Shown one piece after another: positions 6,725-12,672 of a stretch of DNA of 12,672 nt; within the stretch, counting starts at the first letter, position 1; each line of letters starts with the position of its first letter. The translations under genes were made by a program, and so were the position numbers. Origin of the DNA: Actinomycetes bacterium (GTDB lineage: Bacteria; Actinomycetota; Actinomycetes; Propionibacteriales; Propionibacteriaceae); assembly GCA_029778515.1 (NCBI GenBank), contig JAKOQD010000028.1, forward strand, positions 1-12,672, read 5' to 3'. The notes beneath the pieces were generated by a model. It was not told the DNA's origin. It searched no databases and saw only the letters and a list, made by a program, of their open reading frames with translations.

Positions 6725-8599
6725 ATGGCGGCCGCGGGTACTCAGCACGTGACCGTGGCCGGTCGCACGCTGGCGCTGACCAATCTGGACAAGGTGCTCT
6801 ATCCAGCCACCGGCACCACCAAGGGTGAAGTGATCGCCTACTACGCCGCGATCGGCGACGTGCTGCTGCCGCACCTGACGATGCGGCCGATCACCCGGAA
6901 GCGCTGGCCGGACGGGGTGGGCGACGGCGGTCCGGACGTGAACGTGTTCTTCGCCAAGAACCTGCCCCGCGGTACCCCCGACTGGGTGAAACGGTTCCCG
7001 ATCGAGCATTCGGACGGGACCAACCTCTATCCGATCGCCGACGATGTAGCCACCCTCGTCTGGCTCGCGCAGTTGGCATCGCTGGAACTGCACGTGCCGC
7101 AGTGGCGCTTCGCCGACAAAGGCACCCCGCGGAATCCGGACCGACTGGTGCTCGACCTCGATCCGGGGCCCGGCGTGACGCTCAGCCAGTGCGCGGAGGT
7201 GGCCGGCTGGGTGCGGGACGCCCTGCGTGCGGTCGGGCTGGAGCCGTACCCGGTCACTTCGGGCAGCAAGGGCATCCACCTGTACACGCACTTGGACGGG
7301 ACGCTGACGCCGACCGAGGCGTCCGCGCTGGCCAAGCGCCTGGCCGAGGCCCTCCAGGCCAAGGAACCCGCCCGGGTCACCGCGGTGATGCGTCGCGCCG
7401 ACCGGGACGGCAAGGTCTTCCTCGACTGGAGCCAGAACAACGGCAACAAGACCACGATCACTCCGTATTCGTTGCGCGGACGCGCCCATCCCACGGTGGC
7501 CGCCCCCAGGACCTGGGACGAGCTGTCCCGTCCCGGGTTGGTACAACTGGACTTCCACGAGGTGCTCGATCGCGTGGCCGAGCTGGGCGATCTGCTCGCA
7601 CCGCTGGCCGGCGAACCGGAGTCTCGACCGGCTCGACCAGCCGGGGTCAGCCCGGCCCGACCGATGCTCGCCAAGCTCGCCACCACGGCCGAAGTCGGTT
7701 CCGGCGACGCCTGGGCGTTCGAGATGAAGTGGGACGGCGTCCGCGTCCTGATCGAGATCGAAGGCGAACAGATCCGGTTGGTGAGCCGAAGCGGACGCGA
7801 CGAGACGCTGCGCTATCCCGATCTGATGGCCGACCTGCGCGCCATCGGCGCTGGTGAGGCCATCCTTGACGGCGAAATCGTCGTCGTCGACGCCGGTGGA
7901 GCGCCACGATTCGAACTGCTCCAGCCGCGGATCAACCTCACCAAACCGGCCGACATCGCGGCGGCGGCCCAGCGGGCACCTGTGCAGTTGATGCTGTTCG
8001 ACGTACTGAGCTTGAACGGTGTGGACTTGACCGAACTTGCCTACGAGGAGCGCCGCAAGCGGCTTGAAGAGCTGCCGGCCCAGGGTCGCGTTCAGGTACC
8101 ACCAGGGTTCGAGGGCGATCTGGCCGCGGCCCTGGACACCAGCCTGGCGCTCGGGCTGGAGGGCGTGGTGGCCAAGCGCCGCGGCTCGGCGTACGCCGCA
8201 GGTTCGCGCTCGCGCAACTGGTTGAAGATCAAGCACCGGCGAACCCAGTCGGTGGTGATCGGCGGTTGGCGTCCCGGGTCCGGCAACCGCGAAGGCACCA
8301 TCGGCTCGCTCCTGGTCGGCGTCCCGAGCGTGCAGGGCCTGCGGTACTCGGGACGCGTGGGCTCCGGTTTCAGCGACGCCGGCCTGGCCGAGGCGCAACG
8401 GTTGCTGCGCGAACTGTCGCGAGCAGAGCCCAGCCTGGTCGATGTGCCCAAAGAAGACGCCAAGGACGCCGCCTGGGTGGAACCGCTGCTGGTGGGCGAA
8501 GTGGCCTACACCGAACGCACCTCAATGGGACGGCTGCGGCACCCGGTCTGGATGGGTTGGCGAACCGATCTGACCCCGGCTGACGTACATCCGGAGTGA
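6725..8599 (+). CDS. ligD: LigD-type ATP-dependent DNA ligase with N-terminal polymerase domain (Pol-Lig)
   Basis: The 625-aa protein joins two LigD modules used in bacterial non-homologous end joining with Ku. Residues 1-290 or so are the primase-polymerase domain: LTNLDKVLYPATG near the start and the metal-binding DLDPG with Asp144/Asp146. Residues 310-625 are the ATP-dependent ligase domain: motif I FEMKWDGVR with the adenylated Lys335, motif III LDGEIVVVD, motif IV EGVVAKRRGSAY, motif V NWLKIKHRR, then an OB-fold region. The central 3'-phosphoesterase domain found in mycobacterial LigD (Pol-PE-Lig) is missing; a short Pro/Ala/Arg linker joins the two modules. The ATG at 6725 is chosen because AGGA lies seven bases upstream; in-frame GTGs at 6719 and 6701 are alternatives. 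No ku gene is present here. The Nudix gene follows closely. Confidence 0.93.
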   Translation: MAAAGTQHVTVAGRTLALTNLDKVLYPATGTTKGEVIAYYAAIGDVLLPHLTMRPITRKRWPDGVGDGGPDVNVFFAKNLPRGTPDWVKRFPIEHSDGTNLYPIADDVATLVWLAQLASLELHVPQWRFADKGTPRNPDRLVLDLDPGPGVTLSQCAEVAGWVRDALRAVGLEPYPVTSGSKGIHLYTHLDGTLTPTEASALAKRLAEALQAKEPARVTAVMRRADRDGKVFLDWSQNNGNKTTITPYSLRGRAHPTVAAPRTWDELSRPGLVQLDFHEVLDRVAELGDLLAPLAGEPESRPARPAGVSPARPMLAKLATTAEVGSGDAWAFEMKWDGVRVLIEIEGEQIRLVSRSGRDETLRYPDLMADLRAIGAGEAILDGEIVVVDAGGAPRFELLQPRINLTKPADIAAAAQRAPVQLMLFDVLSLNGVDLTELAYEERRKRLEELPAQGRVQVPPGFEGDLAAALDTSLALGLEGVVAKRRGSAYAAGSRSRNWLKIKHRRTQSVVIGGWRPGSGNREGTIGSLLVGVPSVQGLRYSGRVGSGFSDAGLAEAQRLLRELSRAEPSLVDVPKEDAKDAAWVEPLLVGEVAYTERTSMGRLRHPVWMGWRTDLTPADVHPE

Positions 8600-8626
8600 G
8601 GGTGGAGAATGGCAGCAGGGGGCGCG

Positions 8627-9013
8627 ATGGACGTGGTGGCGGCAGTTTTCACCGACGGTGATCTGGTTCTGGCCGGTCGGCGGAAGCCTTACCTGGCCGC
8701 CGGCGGGCGCTGGGAGTTCCCCGGTGGGAAGACCGTCGCGGGCGAAGCCCCCCAGGCCGCACTTGAGCGGGAGATCAGGGAGGAACTCAGCGTCGAGATC
8801 GAGGTGGGCGACCTCGCCGATCTGAGCGCCACGATGGTGAACGGCACTCTCATCCGGCTGGCGTGCTACTTCGTCCGCCCCTTGGCTGAGGTGCCCGCGA
8901 CCAGCACCGATCATGACGTGGTGTCCTGGTTCCGACGCGAGCGGTTGATGTGGCTGGACTGGGCGGAGCCTGATCTGCCGTGCGTGCGGCGGCTGGCGTT
9001 CGCTGCGTCCTGA
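8627..9013 (+). CDS. MutT-like Nudix hydrolase
   Basis: The protein (128 aa from ATG 8627) is a Nudix pyrophosphohydrolase of the MutT/NudG type, which clears nucleoside triphosphates, often oxidised ones, by hydrolysis to the monophosphate. The Nudix box spans residues 34-56: Gly34, Glu40, then Arg48-Glu49 and Glu52-Glu53 as Mg ligands. The usual glycine near its end is replaced by Ser55. The preceding GGRWEFPGGK and the early VVAAVFTDGDLVLAGRR are typical of the MutT branch. The ATG at 8627 has AGGGGG four bases upstream and gives the normal MutT N-terminus; an in-frame ATG at 8609 with GGAG only one base away would add six residues. It begins 9-27 bp after the ligD stop and may be cotranscribed, so a link to DNA repair or nucleotide-pool cleaning is reasonable inference. 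Confidence 0.88.
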   Translation: MDVVAAVFTDGDLVLAGRRKPYLAAGGRWEFPGGKTVAGEAPQAALEREIREELSVEIEVGDLADLSATMVNGTLIRLACYFVRPLAEVPATSTDHDVVSWFRRERLMWLDWAEPDLPCVRRLAFAAS

Positions 9014-9044
9014 GCGACTCCTCGGATCAAGCAGAATGGGCGGC

Positions 9045-9539
9045 ATGGCACTCTTCGCGCGCACCCGATTGGACCCCGAGCTGAAGGAAGCCGCCGGACG
9101 ACGTCGCGCGCTGGCGTCCGGGACAAGCCCAGAAGGCCAGGTCGCCGGGTTGGTGGACGCGTTGCTGTTCCGGCAGGACGGTGCCTGGCAGGAGCAGCCG
9201 TGGCACCGGATCGAGCGCGGCAGCTGGGACGCCGAGACCCACTCGCTCAACTGGCTGGACGTGGAGGGGCGCTCCTGGCGCCTGGCGTTGTCCGAGCCGG
9301 GGCAGCTGCCGGACTTCTTCAACGAGCGCGTCACCGCGAGCATCGCCTGCGTCCGTACGGCGGATCTGGGACGGGGCCGGACGGCGCTGATCACCGCCCG
9401 CCGCGACCTGGGTGACGGCTCGCGTCCGCTGGTCTGGCGAGTGAGCCCCGGCAAGGGAGTTCGGGCCGATGAACTGGCACAAGACCCACTCGTGGCGATC
9501 GCGCTGGAGCAGTTGCGCGCCGAGTTCGACGCCCGGTGA
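9045..9539 (+). CDS. Conserved hypothetical protein (unrecognised, 164 aa)
   Basis: I do not recognise this family. From the ATG at 9045 the product is a soluble protein with no signal peptide or membrane segment, many Trp and Arg residues, and an acidic C-terminal helix (DELAQDPLVAIALEQLRAEF). Two regions look like beta-rich modules: residues 57-82 (RIERGSWDAETHSLNWLDVE and following) and 94-134 (ending with ITARRDLGDGSRPLVWRV). Strong third-position G/C, an intact 164-codon frame and dense packing support a real gene. The start is chosen because CAGAAT (9032-9037) lies seven bases before this ATG and can be a -10 of a leaderless mRNA; an in-frame ATG at 9036 would overlap that box. The gene ends 35 bp before tRNA-Asn, and the tRNA promoter overlaps its 3' end. 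Function is unknown. Confidence 0.7.
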   Translation: MALFARTRLDPELKEAAGRRRALASGTSPEGQVAGLVDALLFRQDGAWQEQPWHRIERGSWDAETHSLNWLDVEGRSWRLALSEPGQLPDFFNERVTASIACVRTADLGRGRTALITARRDLGDGSRPLVWRVSPGKGVRADELAQDPLVAIALEQLRAEFDAR

Positions 9540-9553
9540 AGTTCTGGTAATGT
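9525..9553 (+). promoter_or_regulatory. Predicted promoter of tRNA-Asn
   Basis: TTCGAC (9525-9530), 17 bp, then TAATGT (9548-9553), which is preceded by TGG to give an extended -10 (TGGTAATGT). The -35 lies in the last codons of the upstream gene. The predicted transcription start is near 9560, about 15 bases before the mature tRNA 5' end, a normal distance for RNase P processing. It may also drive the membrane glycosyltransferase gene that follows. Confidence 0.5.
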
Positions 9554-9574
9554 AACGGCTCGCGCCCAGCGCGA

Positions 9575-9647
9575 TCCCCTGTAGCTCAATTGGCAGAGCG
9601 TCGGACTGTTAATCCGCAGGTTCCTGGTTCGAGTCCAGGCGGGGGAG
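9575..9647 (+). tRNA. tRNA-Asn (anticodon GTT)
   Basis: The 73-base gene folds into a full cloverleaf. The acceptor stem is TCCCCTG with CGGGGGA and discriminator G at 9647. The D-stem is GCTC/GAGC, the anticodon loop CTGTTAA has GTT at 9608-9610, and the T-stem CCTGG/CCAGG encloses TTCGAGT. The anticodon stem has four good pairs plus a T-C mismatch at its base (9601/9617). The CCA end is not encoded, so it must be added after processing, as is usual in actinobacteria. A glycosyltransferase gene begins one base after the 3' end. Confidence 0.97.
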
Positions 9648-9648
9648 C

Positions 9649-11331
9649 TTGGATACAGCGGCCCGTCCCAATCGGCGTGATCGTGCCCTGACTTGGCTCT
9701 TCATCGCAATCCCCGTGCTGGTGACCACCTCGATGGTCTGGCTTCGACGCTGGGTCTCCGACGACGGCTTCATCAACTACCGCGTGATCCAGCAATTGAT
9801 GGCCGGACGCGGGCCGATCTACAACCTGAACGATCGCGTCGAGGTGGGCACGAGCACGCTCTGGCTCGGGTTGGTGTGGCTCGGCCAGGCGATCGTGCCG
9901 TCCGCCGAGACCGGAATGGTGATGGTGGTGCTCGGCACCGCACTCACCATCGTTGCGCTGAGCTGTCTGGCGCTGGGCGCCTGGGCACTCAATCCCGGTC
10001 GCCGCCTATTGGTGCCGGTCGGGCTCGCGGTGGTGGCCGCGCTCCCCCCGGTCTGGGACTTCGGCACGTCCGGCCTGGAGACTTCACTCTCGATGGCCTG
10101 GATCTCCGGGTGCTTCGCCGCACTGGCGTTCAGGTTGCGCGGTGGCAAGGATCGGCCGGCCTGGCAGCCCTGGCCGATCGCGATGCTGATCGGGCTCGGC
10201 CCGTTGGTCCGCCCGGACTTTGCGCTGATCGCACTATTTTTCGGCATCGCACTGCTGTGGCAGAGCCGGCGGCGCTGGCTCGACTGGCTGGCCGCAGCCG
10301 GAATCGCCCTGGTGCTGCCGCTGGCCTACGAGGTGTTCCGGATGGGTTTCTTCGCCTCGCTGGTGCCGAACACCGCGTTGGCCAAGGCAAACGGCTCGCT
10401 GGCGCAGGGCGTCAGCTACGTGCTCGACTTCGTCGGCACCTACTGGCTGTGGGTGCCGCTGGCGATCGGCGCCTGGCTGTTGGGCGCGCGGATACTGCGG
10501 CGTCCGTCCGTTGGCGAACCGGACGCTCGATCGATCTACGTCATCTTCCCGTTGACCGCGCTGGTGCACGTTGCGTTCGTGGTGAGCGTGGGCGGCGACT
10601 TCATGCACGGACGCTTCCTGCTGCCGGCCACGTTCCTGTTCTTCGCACCGATCGCAATGGTGCCCTTCACCGGCGTCCGGCGGGTGCTGGCCCCCATGGT
10701 CGTCGCGTGGGCGCTCTGCTGCGGGCTGCTGCTGCGTCCGGCGTTGTGGAACGGCATGATCGCGGACGAGCGGACGTACTATGCGGCCTTCGTCGCGGAC
10801 GTGCCGGGTGCGATGGTGTCGCTGGCGAACTGGAGTGATGACATCGGCTTCAAGCTGGCGCGGGCTGCGGCGTCCGATCACGCGCGGGGCAAGAGCTACT
10901 ACGTGACCGTGGTTCAGCCGGACGAACGGCTGGGACGCACCGGGCCGGGCGTGGTGATGGTGTTGAACAGCCTCGGGGTGGCCGGGGCCGCGTCCGGTCT
11001 GGACGTGGTGGTGAACGACCCGCCATCGCTCGGGGACGCGATCGGCGCCCGCCTGGTGCTGCCGCCGGACGCCGAGTTCCGGGTTGGTCACGCGTACAAG
11101 CCAGAGGTGTGGGCGCTGGCAAGGTTCGCGTCCGAAGATCGCACTCCCCCGGTGGCAGGCCTGGCCGAGGCGCGTCAGGCGCTGGCGTGCGAGCCGGTGG
11201 TCGAGTTGCTGGACGCGGTTTCGGAGCCGCTCACGTTCGAACGCTTCGTGAAGAACGTCACGCTCGCTCCGTCGCTCACCTTCCTGCGGATTCCGGTCGA
11301 CCCGGCTGAGGCCGTCCAGAAGCTCTGCTGA
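9649..11331 (+). CDS. GT-C membrane glycosyltransferase, AftB-like (arabinofuranosyltransferase family)
   Basis: The 560-aa protein has about ten to twelve transmembrane segments in its first 365 residues and a soluble, probably extracytoplasmic, C-terminal domain of about 195 residues. The first periplasmic loop carries RRWVSDDGFINYR (Asp38-Asp39), then GRGPIYNLNDRVE and TSTLW. This arrangement, recalled from mycobacterial AftB, matches the polyprenyl-phosphate-sugar-dependent GT-C enzymes that add the terminal beta-1,2-arabinofuranose to arabinan. The sugar here cannot be settled from sequence; a generic lipid-linked-sugar transferase is the safe call. The only start before the first membrane helix is TTG at 9649, as the frame is closed by a stop inside the tRNA (9610-9612). 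The later GTG at 9715 and ATG at 9733 would cut into that helix. The G-rich acceptor strand GGGGGAG (9641-9647) would serve as ribosome site if the tRNA is not cut off first. Confidence 0.72.
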   Translation: MDTAARPNRRDRALTWLFIAIPVLVTTSMVWLRRWVSDDGFINYRVIQQLMAGRGPIYNLNDRVEVGTSTLWLGLVWLGQAIVPSAETGMVMVVLGTALTIVALSCLALGAWALNPGRRLLVPVGLAVVAALPPVWDFGTSGLETSLSMAWISGCFAALAFRLRGGKDRPAWQPWPIAMLIGLGPLVRPDFALIALFFGIALLWQSRRRWLDWLAAAGIALVLPLAYEVFRMGFFASLVPNTALAKANGSLAQGVSYVLDFVGTYWLWVPLAIGAWLLGARILRRPSVGEPDARSIYVIFPLTALVHVAFVVSVGGDFMHGRFLLPATFLFFAPIAMVPFTGVRRVLAPMVVAWALCCGLLLRPALWNGMIADERTYYAAFVADVPGAMVSLANWSDDIGFKLARAAASDHARGKSYYVTVVQPDERLGRTGPGVVMVLNSLGVAGAASGLDVVVNDPPSLGDAIGARLVLPPDAEFRVGHAYKPEVWALARFASEDRTPPVAGLAEARQALACEPVVELLDAVSEPLTFERFVKNVTLAPSLTFLRIPVDPAEAVQKLC

Positions 11332-11348
11332 AATCAGCGTCGAGGCTC

Positions 11349-11411
11349 TTACGCCGCGCCACCGACCCTTCTAGGCTGCATCTCAACTGCGGACCAGGAA
11401 TCGGGGGAATC
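11349..11411 (+). promoter_or_regulatory. Predicted promoter and leader of the 383-aa protein gene
   Basis: TAGGCT (11372-11377) is a good actinobacterial -10; TTACGC (11349-11354), 17 bp upstream, is only a poor -35. Transcription would start near 11384 and give a leader of about 28 bases ending in GGGGGA (11403-11408), three bases before the ATG at 11412. The gap from the upstream stop codon has no convincing terminator: a GCTG-AAAT-CAGC hairpin over the stop codon is too short and lacks a U-tract. Confidence 0.4.
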
Positions 11412-12563
11412 ATGGCCGATCGAACTGACGAAGAGATCAAAGCAGCCGAGCGCAAGGCTGTGGCGGACGCGATCAGCGCCGAGCACGATGCTGCGAAGAA
11501 GCGGCTGGAAGTTGAGGCCGCCGAGCGGAACGCCATCAAGGACCTGGTGGCCGACTTGAGCGGGGTGGATCACGGATCGCTGACCGTGCCCGATTCATCA
11601 ACGGTGTTCCAGTCGCTGCTCGGCTCGCGGGCTTTGGCGGACGCTGCCGCGAAGGTTGCGCCGATCGTCGCCGGCAAGCTGAAGAACGGTGCCAAGGTAC
11701 TAGTGATCACCGACCTCAACCTCGCCGGGCGCGACCTGAGCTATCGCTCGGTGATTGACCAACTCAAGCAGTTGACCACACTGACCAGCACCTATCCGGA
11801 TGCCCCTCAGGAGAACAAGGGGATCGATGATGTTCGAATGATCGACGGCGTCACGGGGGTGGCGACCGCTGCGGCCAAGCTTCTGCCTGGGTTGCTGTCA
11901 CTGATCTCGGCGCGGCGCACGATCACCAACACGAGCGGCACCGCGGACGACGACGTGGCCGCGATCGCTGTGGCCGGAGCCCTGGCCAGCACGACTAAGC
12001 AGGTTGTAGTGCTGGACAAGGCGCGTCTGATCGAGGCCGACGGCGCGGCGCAGACCGCATGGACCGACCTTCGGACGGCCTGCGACGGCCTCGCGGAGAA
12101 GCTCAAGGCCGCCCCCGAGAGCTCCGCGACCAAGGGTTGGCTCGCGGGTGGCAACGAGTTGTTGAAGAAAGCGGAGGCCGTGCTGTCGGCGATGGTGGCC
12201 AGCGATGGTGCCGAGCCGAGCGCACTGGCGAAAGCTTCGCTGCAAGAGGCGCTCCACGATGCTGGGGGCTTTGACGCGGTTCTGGTGGTCAAGGGTGGCG
12301 CGACGTCGTCCTCCCAGGTAGTCGACGACCGTCCGCTGCTGATGAAGGACAAGATCAGCCTGGTCAGTACGGCGACGGTGTCGTACGTCCTGATCGACCA
12401 CAAGAACGGTGGCCGGGTGCTCGCTGGTGGTCTGGCCGTCGGTGAAGCGCAGCTGCACGGTGTGCTCGGCGACGAACTGCTGCCGACTACGCCCCAGCAG
12501 GAACCGGTGCACGACCACACCGATCCGATGGAGCATGGTCTGGGCGGGGCGGGCCCCTCCTAA
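11412..12563 (+). CDS. Uncharacterised soluble protein with coiled-coil N-terminus (383 aa)
   Basis: I do not recognise this family. Residues 1-48 are a charged, Ala/Glu/Lys-rich helix that should form a coiled coil. The rest looks alpha/beta, with beta-strand-like segments ending in Asp or Gly at residues 94-101 (AKVLVITD), 196-202 (KQVVVLD) and 288-295 (DAVLVVKG). A hydrophobic amphipathic patch lies at 153-167 (AAKLLPGLLSLISAR). The last 25 residues are His/Asp/Pro/Gly-rich and probably disordered. There is no signal peptide, no clear transmembrane helix and no nucleotide-binding motif, so a cytoplasmic structural or adaptor role is possible but unproven. Its start has GGGGGA three bases upstream. 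It has its own predicted promoter and is followed after 97 bp by another gene. The protein does not resemble the metabolic genes to its left, and Ala/Ser/Thr codon use looks similar to theirs. Confidence 0.8.
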   Translation: MADRTDEEIKAAERKAVADAISAEHDAAKKRLEVEAAERNAIKDLVADLSGVDHGSLTVPDSSTVFQSLLGSRALADAAAKVAPIVAGKLKNGAKVLVITDLNLAGRDLSYRSVIDQLKQLTTLTSTYPDAPQENKGIDDVRMIDGVTGVATAAAKLLPGLLSLISARRTITNTSGTADDDVAAIAVAGALASTTKQVVVLDKARLIEADGAAQTAWTDLRTACDGLAEKLKAAPESSATKGWLAGGNELLKKAEAVLSAMVASDGAEPSALAKASLQEALHDAGGFDAVLVVKGGATSSSQVVDDRPLLMKDKISLVSTATVSYVLIDHKNGGRVLAGGLAVGEAQLHGVLGDELLPTTPQQEPVHDHTDPMEHGLGGAGPS

Positions 12564-12582
12564 ACCGTAGCTGGACCGCACC

Positions 12583-12660
12583 CTTGCCTCTTGACTCCGG
12601 CTTGACAGCTGGTGAAATCTGACGGGCTTGCCGCCACACCCGCTGGTGGGAGGACTGGAA
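12583..12660 (+). promoter_or_regulatory. Repeat-bearing promoter/leader region before the right-edge gene
   Basis: Two CTTGAC copies (12590-12595 and 12601-12606) are spaced exactly 11 bp, one helical turn, and are flanked by CTTGCC at 12583-12588 and 12627-12632. TTGACT (12591-12596) followed after 16 bp by TGAAAT (12613-12618) could be a promoter; TTGACA (12602-12607) has no clear -10 at the normal distance. The leader ends with the strong ribosome site GGGAGG (12648-12653), seven bases before ATG 12661. The spaced copies could be activator or repressor half-sites, or two overlapping -35 boxes. Confidence 0.4.
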
Positions 12661-12672
12661 ATGGGACTGTTC
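12661..12672 (+). CDS. Start of a gene cut by the window edge (MGLF...)
   Basis: Only four codons (Met-Gly-Leu-Phe) are inside the window. The call rests on the strong GGGAGG ribosome site seven bases upstream and a promoter-like region before it, all in the same direction as the preceding gene. Too little is present to name a product. Confidence 0.6.

Noticed and set aside
6374..8398. Minus-strand open frame of 674 codons opposite the LigD gene
   Set aside because: It is an antisense shadow caused by high GC and few stop codons: its translation is rich in Arg/His/Gly/Gln with no family motif, and it overlaps two well-identified plus-strand genes over their full length.
8522..9589. Minus-strand open frame of 355 codons opposite the Nudix and 164-aa genes
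   Set aside because: Low-complexity Ser/Arg/Pro composition, no motif, and it runs into the tRNA gene on the other strand.
9575..9647. tRNA-Asn as an attachment site for an integrated element
   Set aside because: No integrase, no repeat of the tRNA 3' end elsewhere in the window, and the next gene is a cell-envelope enzyme.
11230..11245. TTCGAA-centred palindrome as an SOS (LexA) box
   Set aside because: It lies inside the coding region of the AftB-like gene and lacks the GAAC-N4-GTTC spacing.
11327..11338. GCTG-AAAT-CAGC inverted repeat over the stop codon of the AftB-like gene
   Set aside because: The stem is only four pairs and no U-tract follows, so it is not a credible intrinsic terminator.

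Overview
The window is about 12.7 kb of high-GC bacterial chromosome, G+C roughly two thirds or more by eye. The third codon positions are strongly G/C, GTG and TTG starts occur, and the tRNA lacks an encoded CCA. Candidate -10 boxes of the form TAnnnT sit next to start codons. Together with the gene content (LigD-type end-joining ligase, MoxR ATPase, a GT-C enzyme resembling mycobacterial AftB) this points to an actinobacterium. Propionibacteriales is a guess that the sequence alone cannot confirm.

Left part (1-3121): an incomplete minus-strand MoxR AAA+ ATPase runs off the left edge. Across a 157-bp gap it diverges from a plus-strand run of three genes: a one-pass membrane protein with a degenerate kinase-like N-terminal part and a Ser/Pro tail, a Cof-type HAD phosphatase, and a cytidylate-kinase-like P-loop protein. 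Middle part (3118-5903): a minus-strand, translationally coupled pair encodes an M20 metallopeptidase and then a DHA2-like MFS transporter. The transporter converges on the kinase-like gene with a 4-bp overlap of the gene ends.

Right part (5951 to the end, all plus strand): a Zn-binding sirtuin, a LigD-type polymerase-ligase fusion without its phosphoesterase domain, a MutT-like Nudix hydrolase, an unrecognised 164-aa protein, tRNA-Asn(GTT), a GT-C membrane glycosyltransferase resembling AftB that starts one base after the tRNA, an unrecognised 383-aa soluble protein, and the first four codons of another gene. Sirtuin, LigD and Nudix make a loose theme of NAD/nucleotide and DNA-damage physiology, but each may have its own promoter.

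Most of the window is ordinary chromosomal content and no gene-free stretch exceeds 300 bp. No transposase, CRISPR array, prophage gene or integration site was seen. The more unusual points are start sites and architecture: several starts look leaderless (two of them back to back), a membrane-enzyme mRNA begins at a tRNA 3' end, the LigD is a two-domain form, and the right edge holds an unrecognised gene with a repeat-bearing promoter region behind it.
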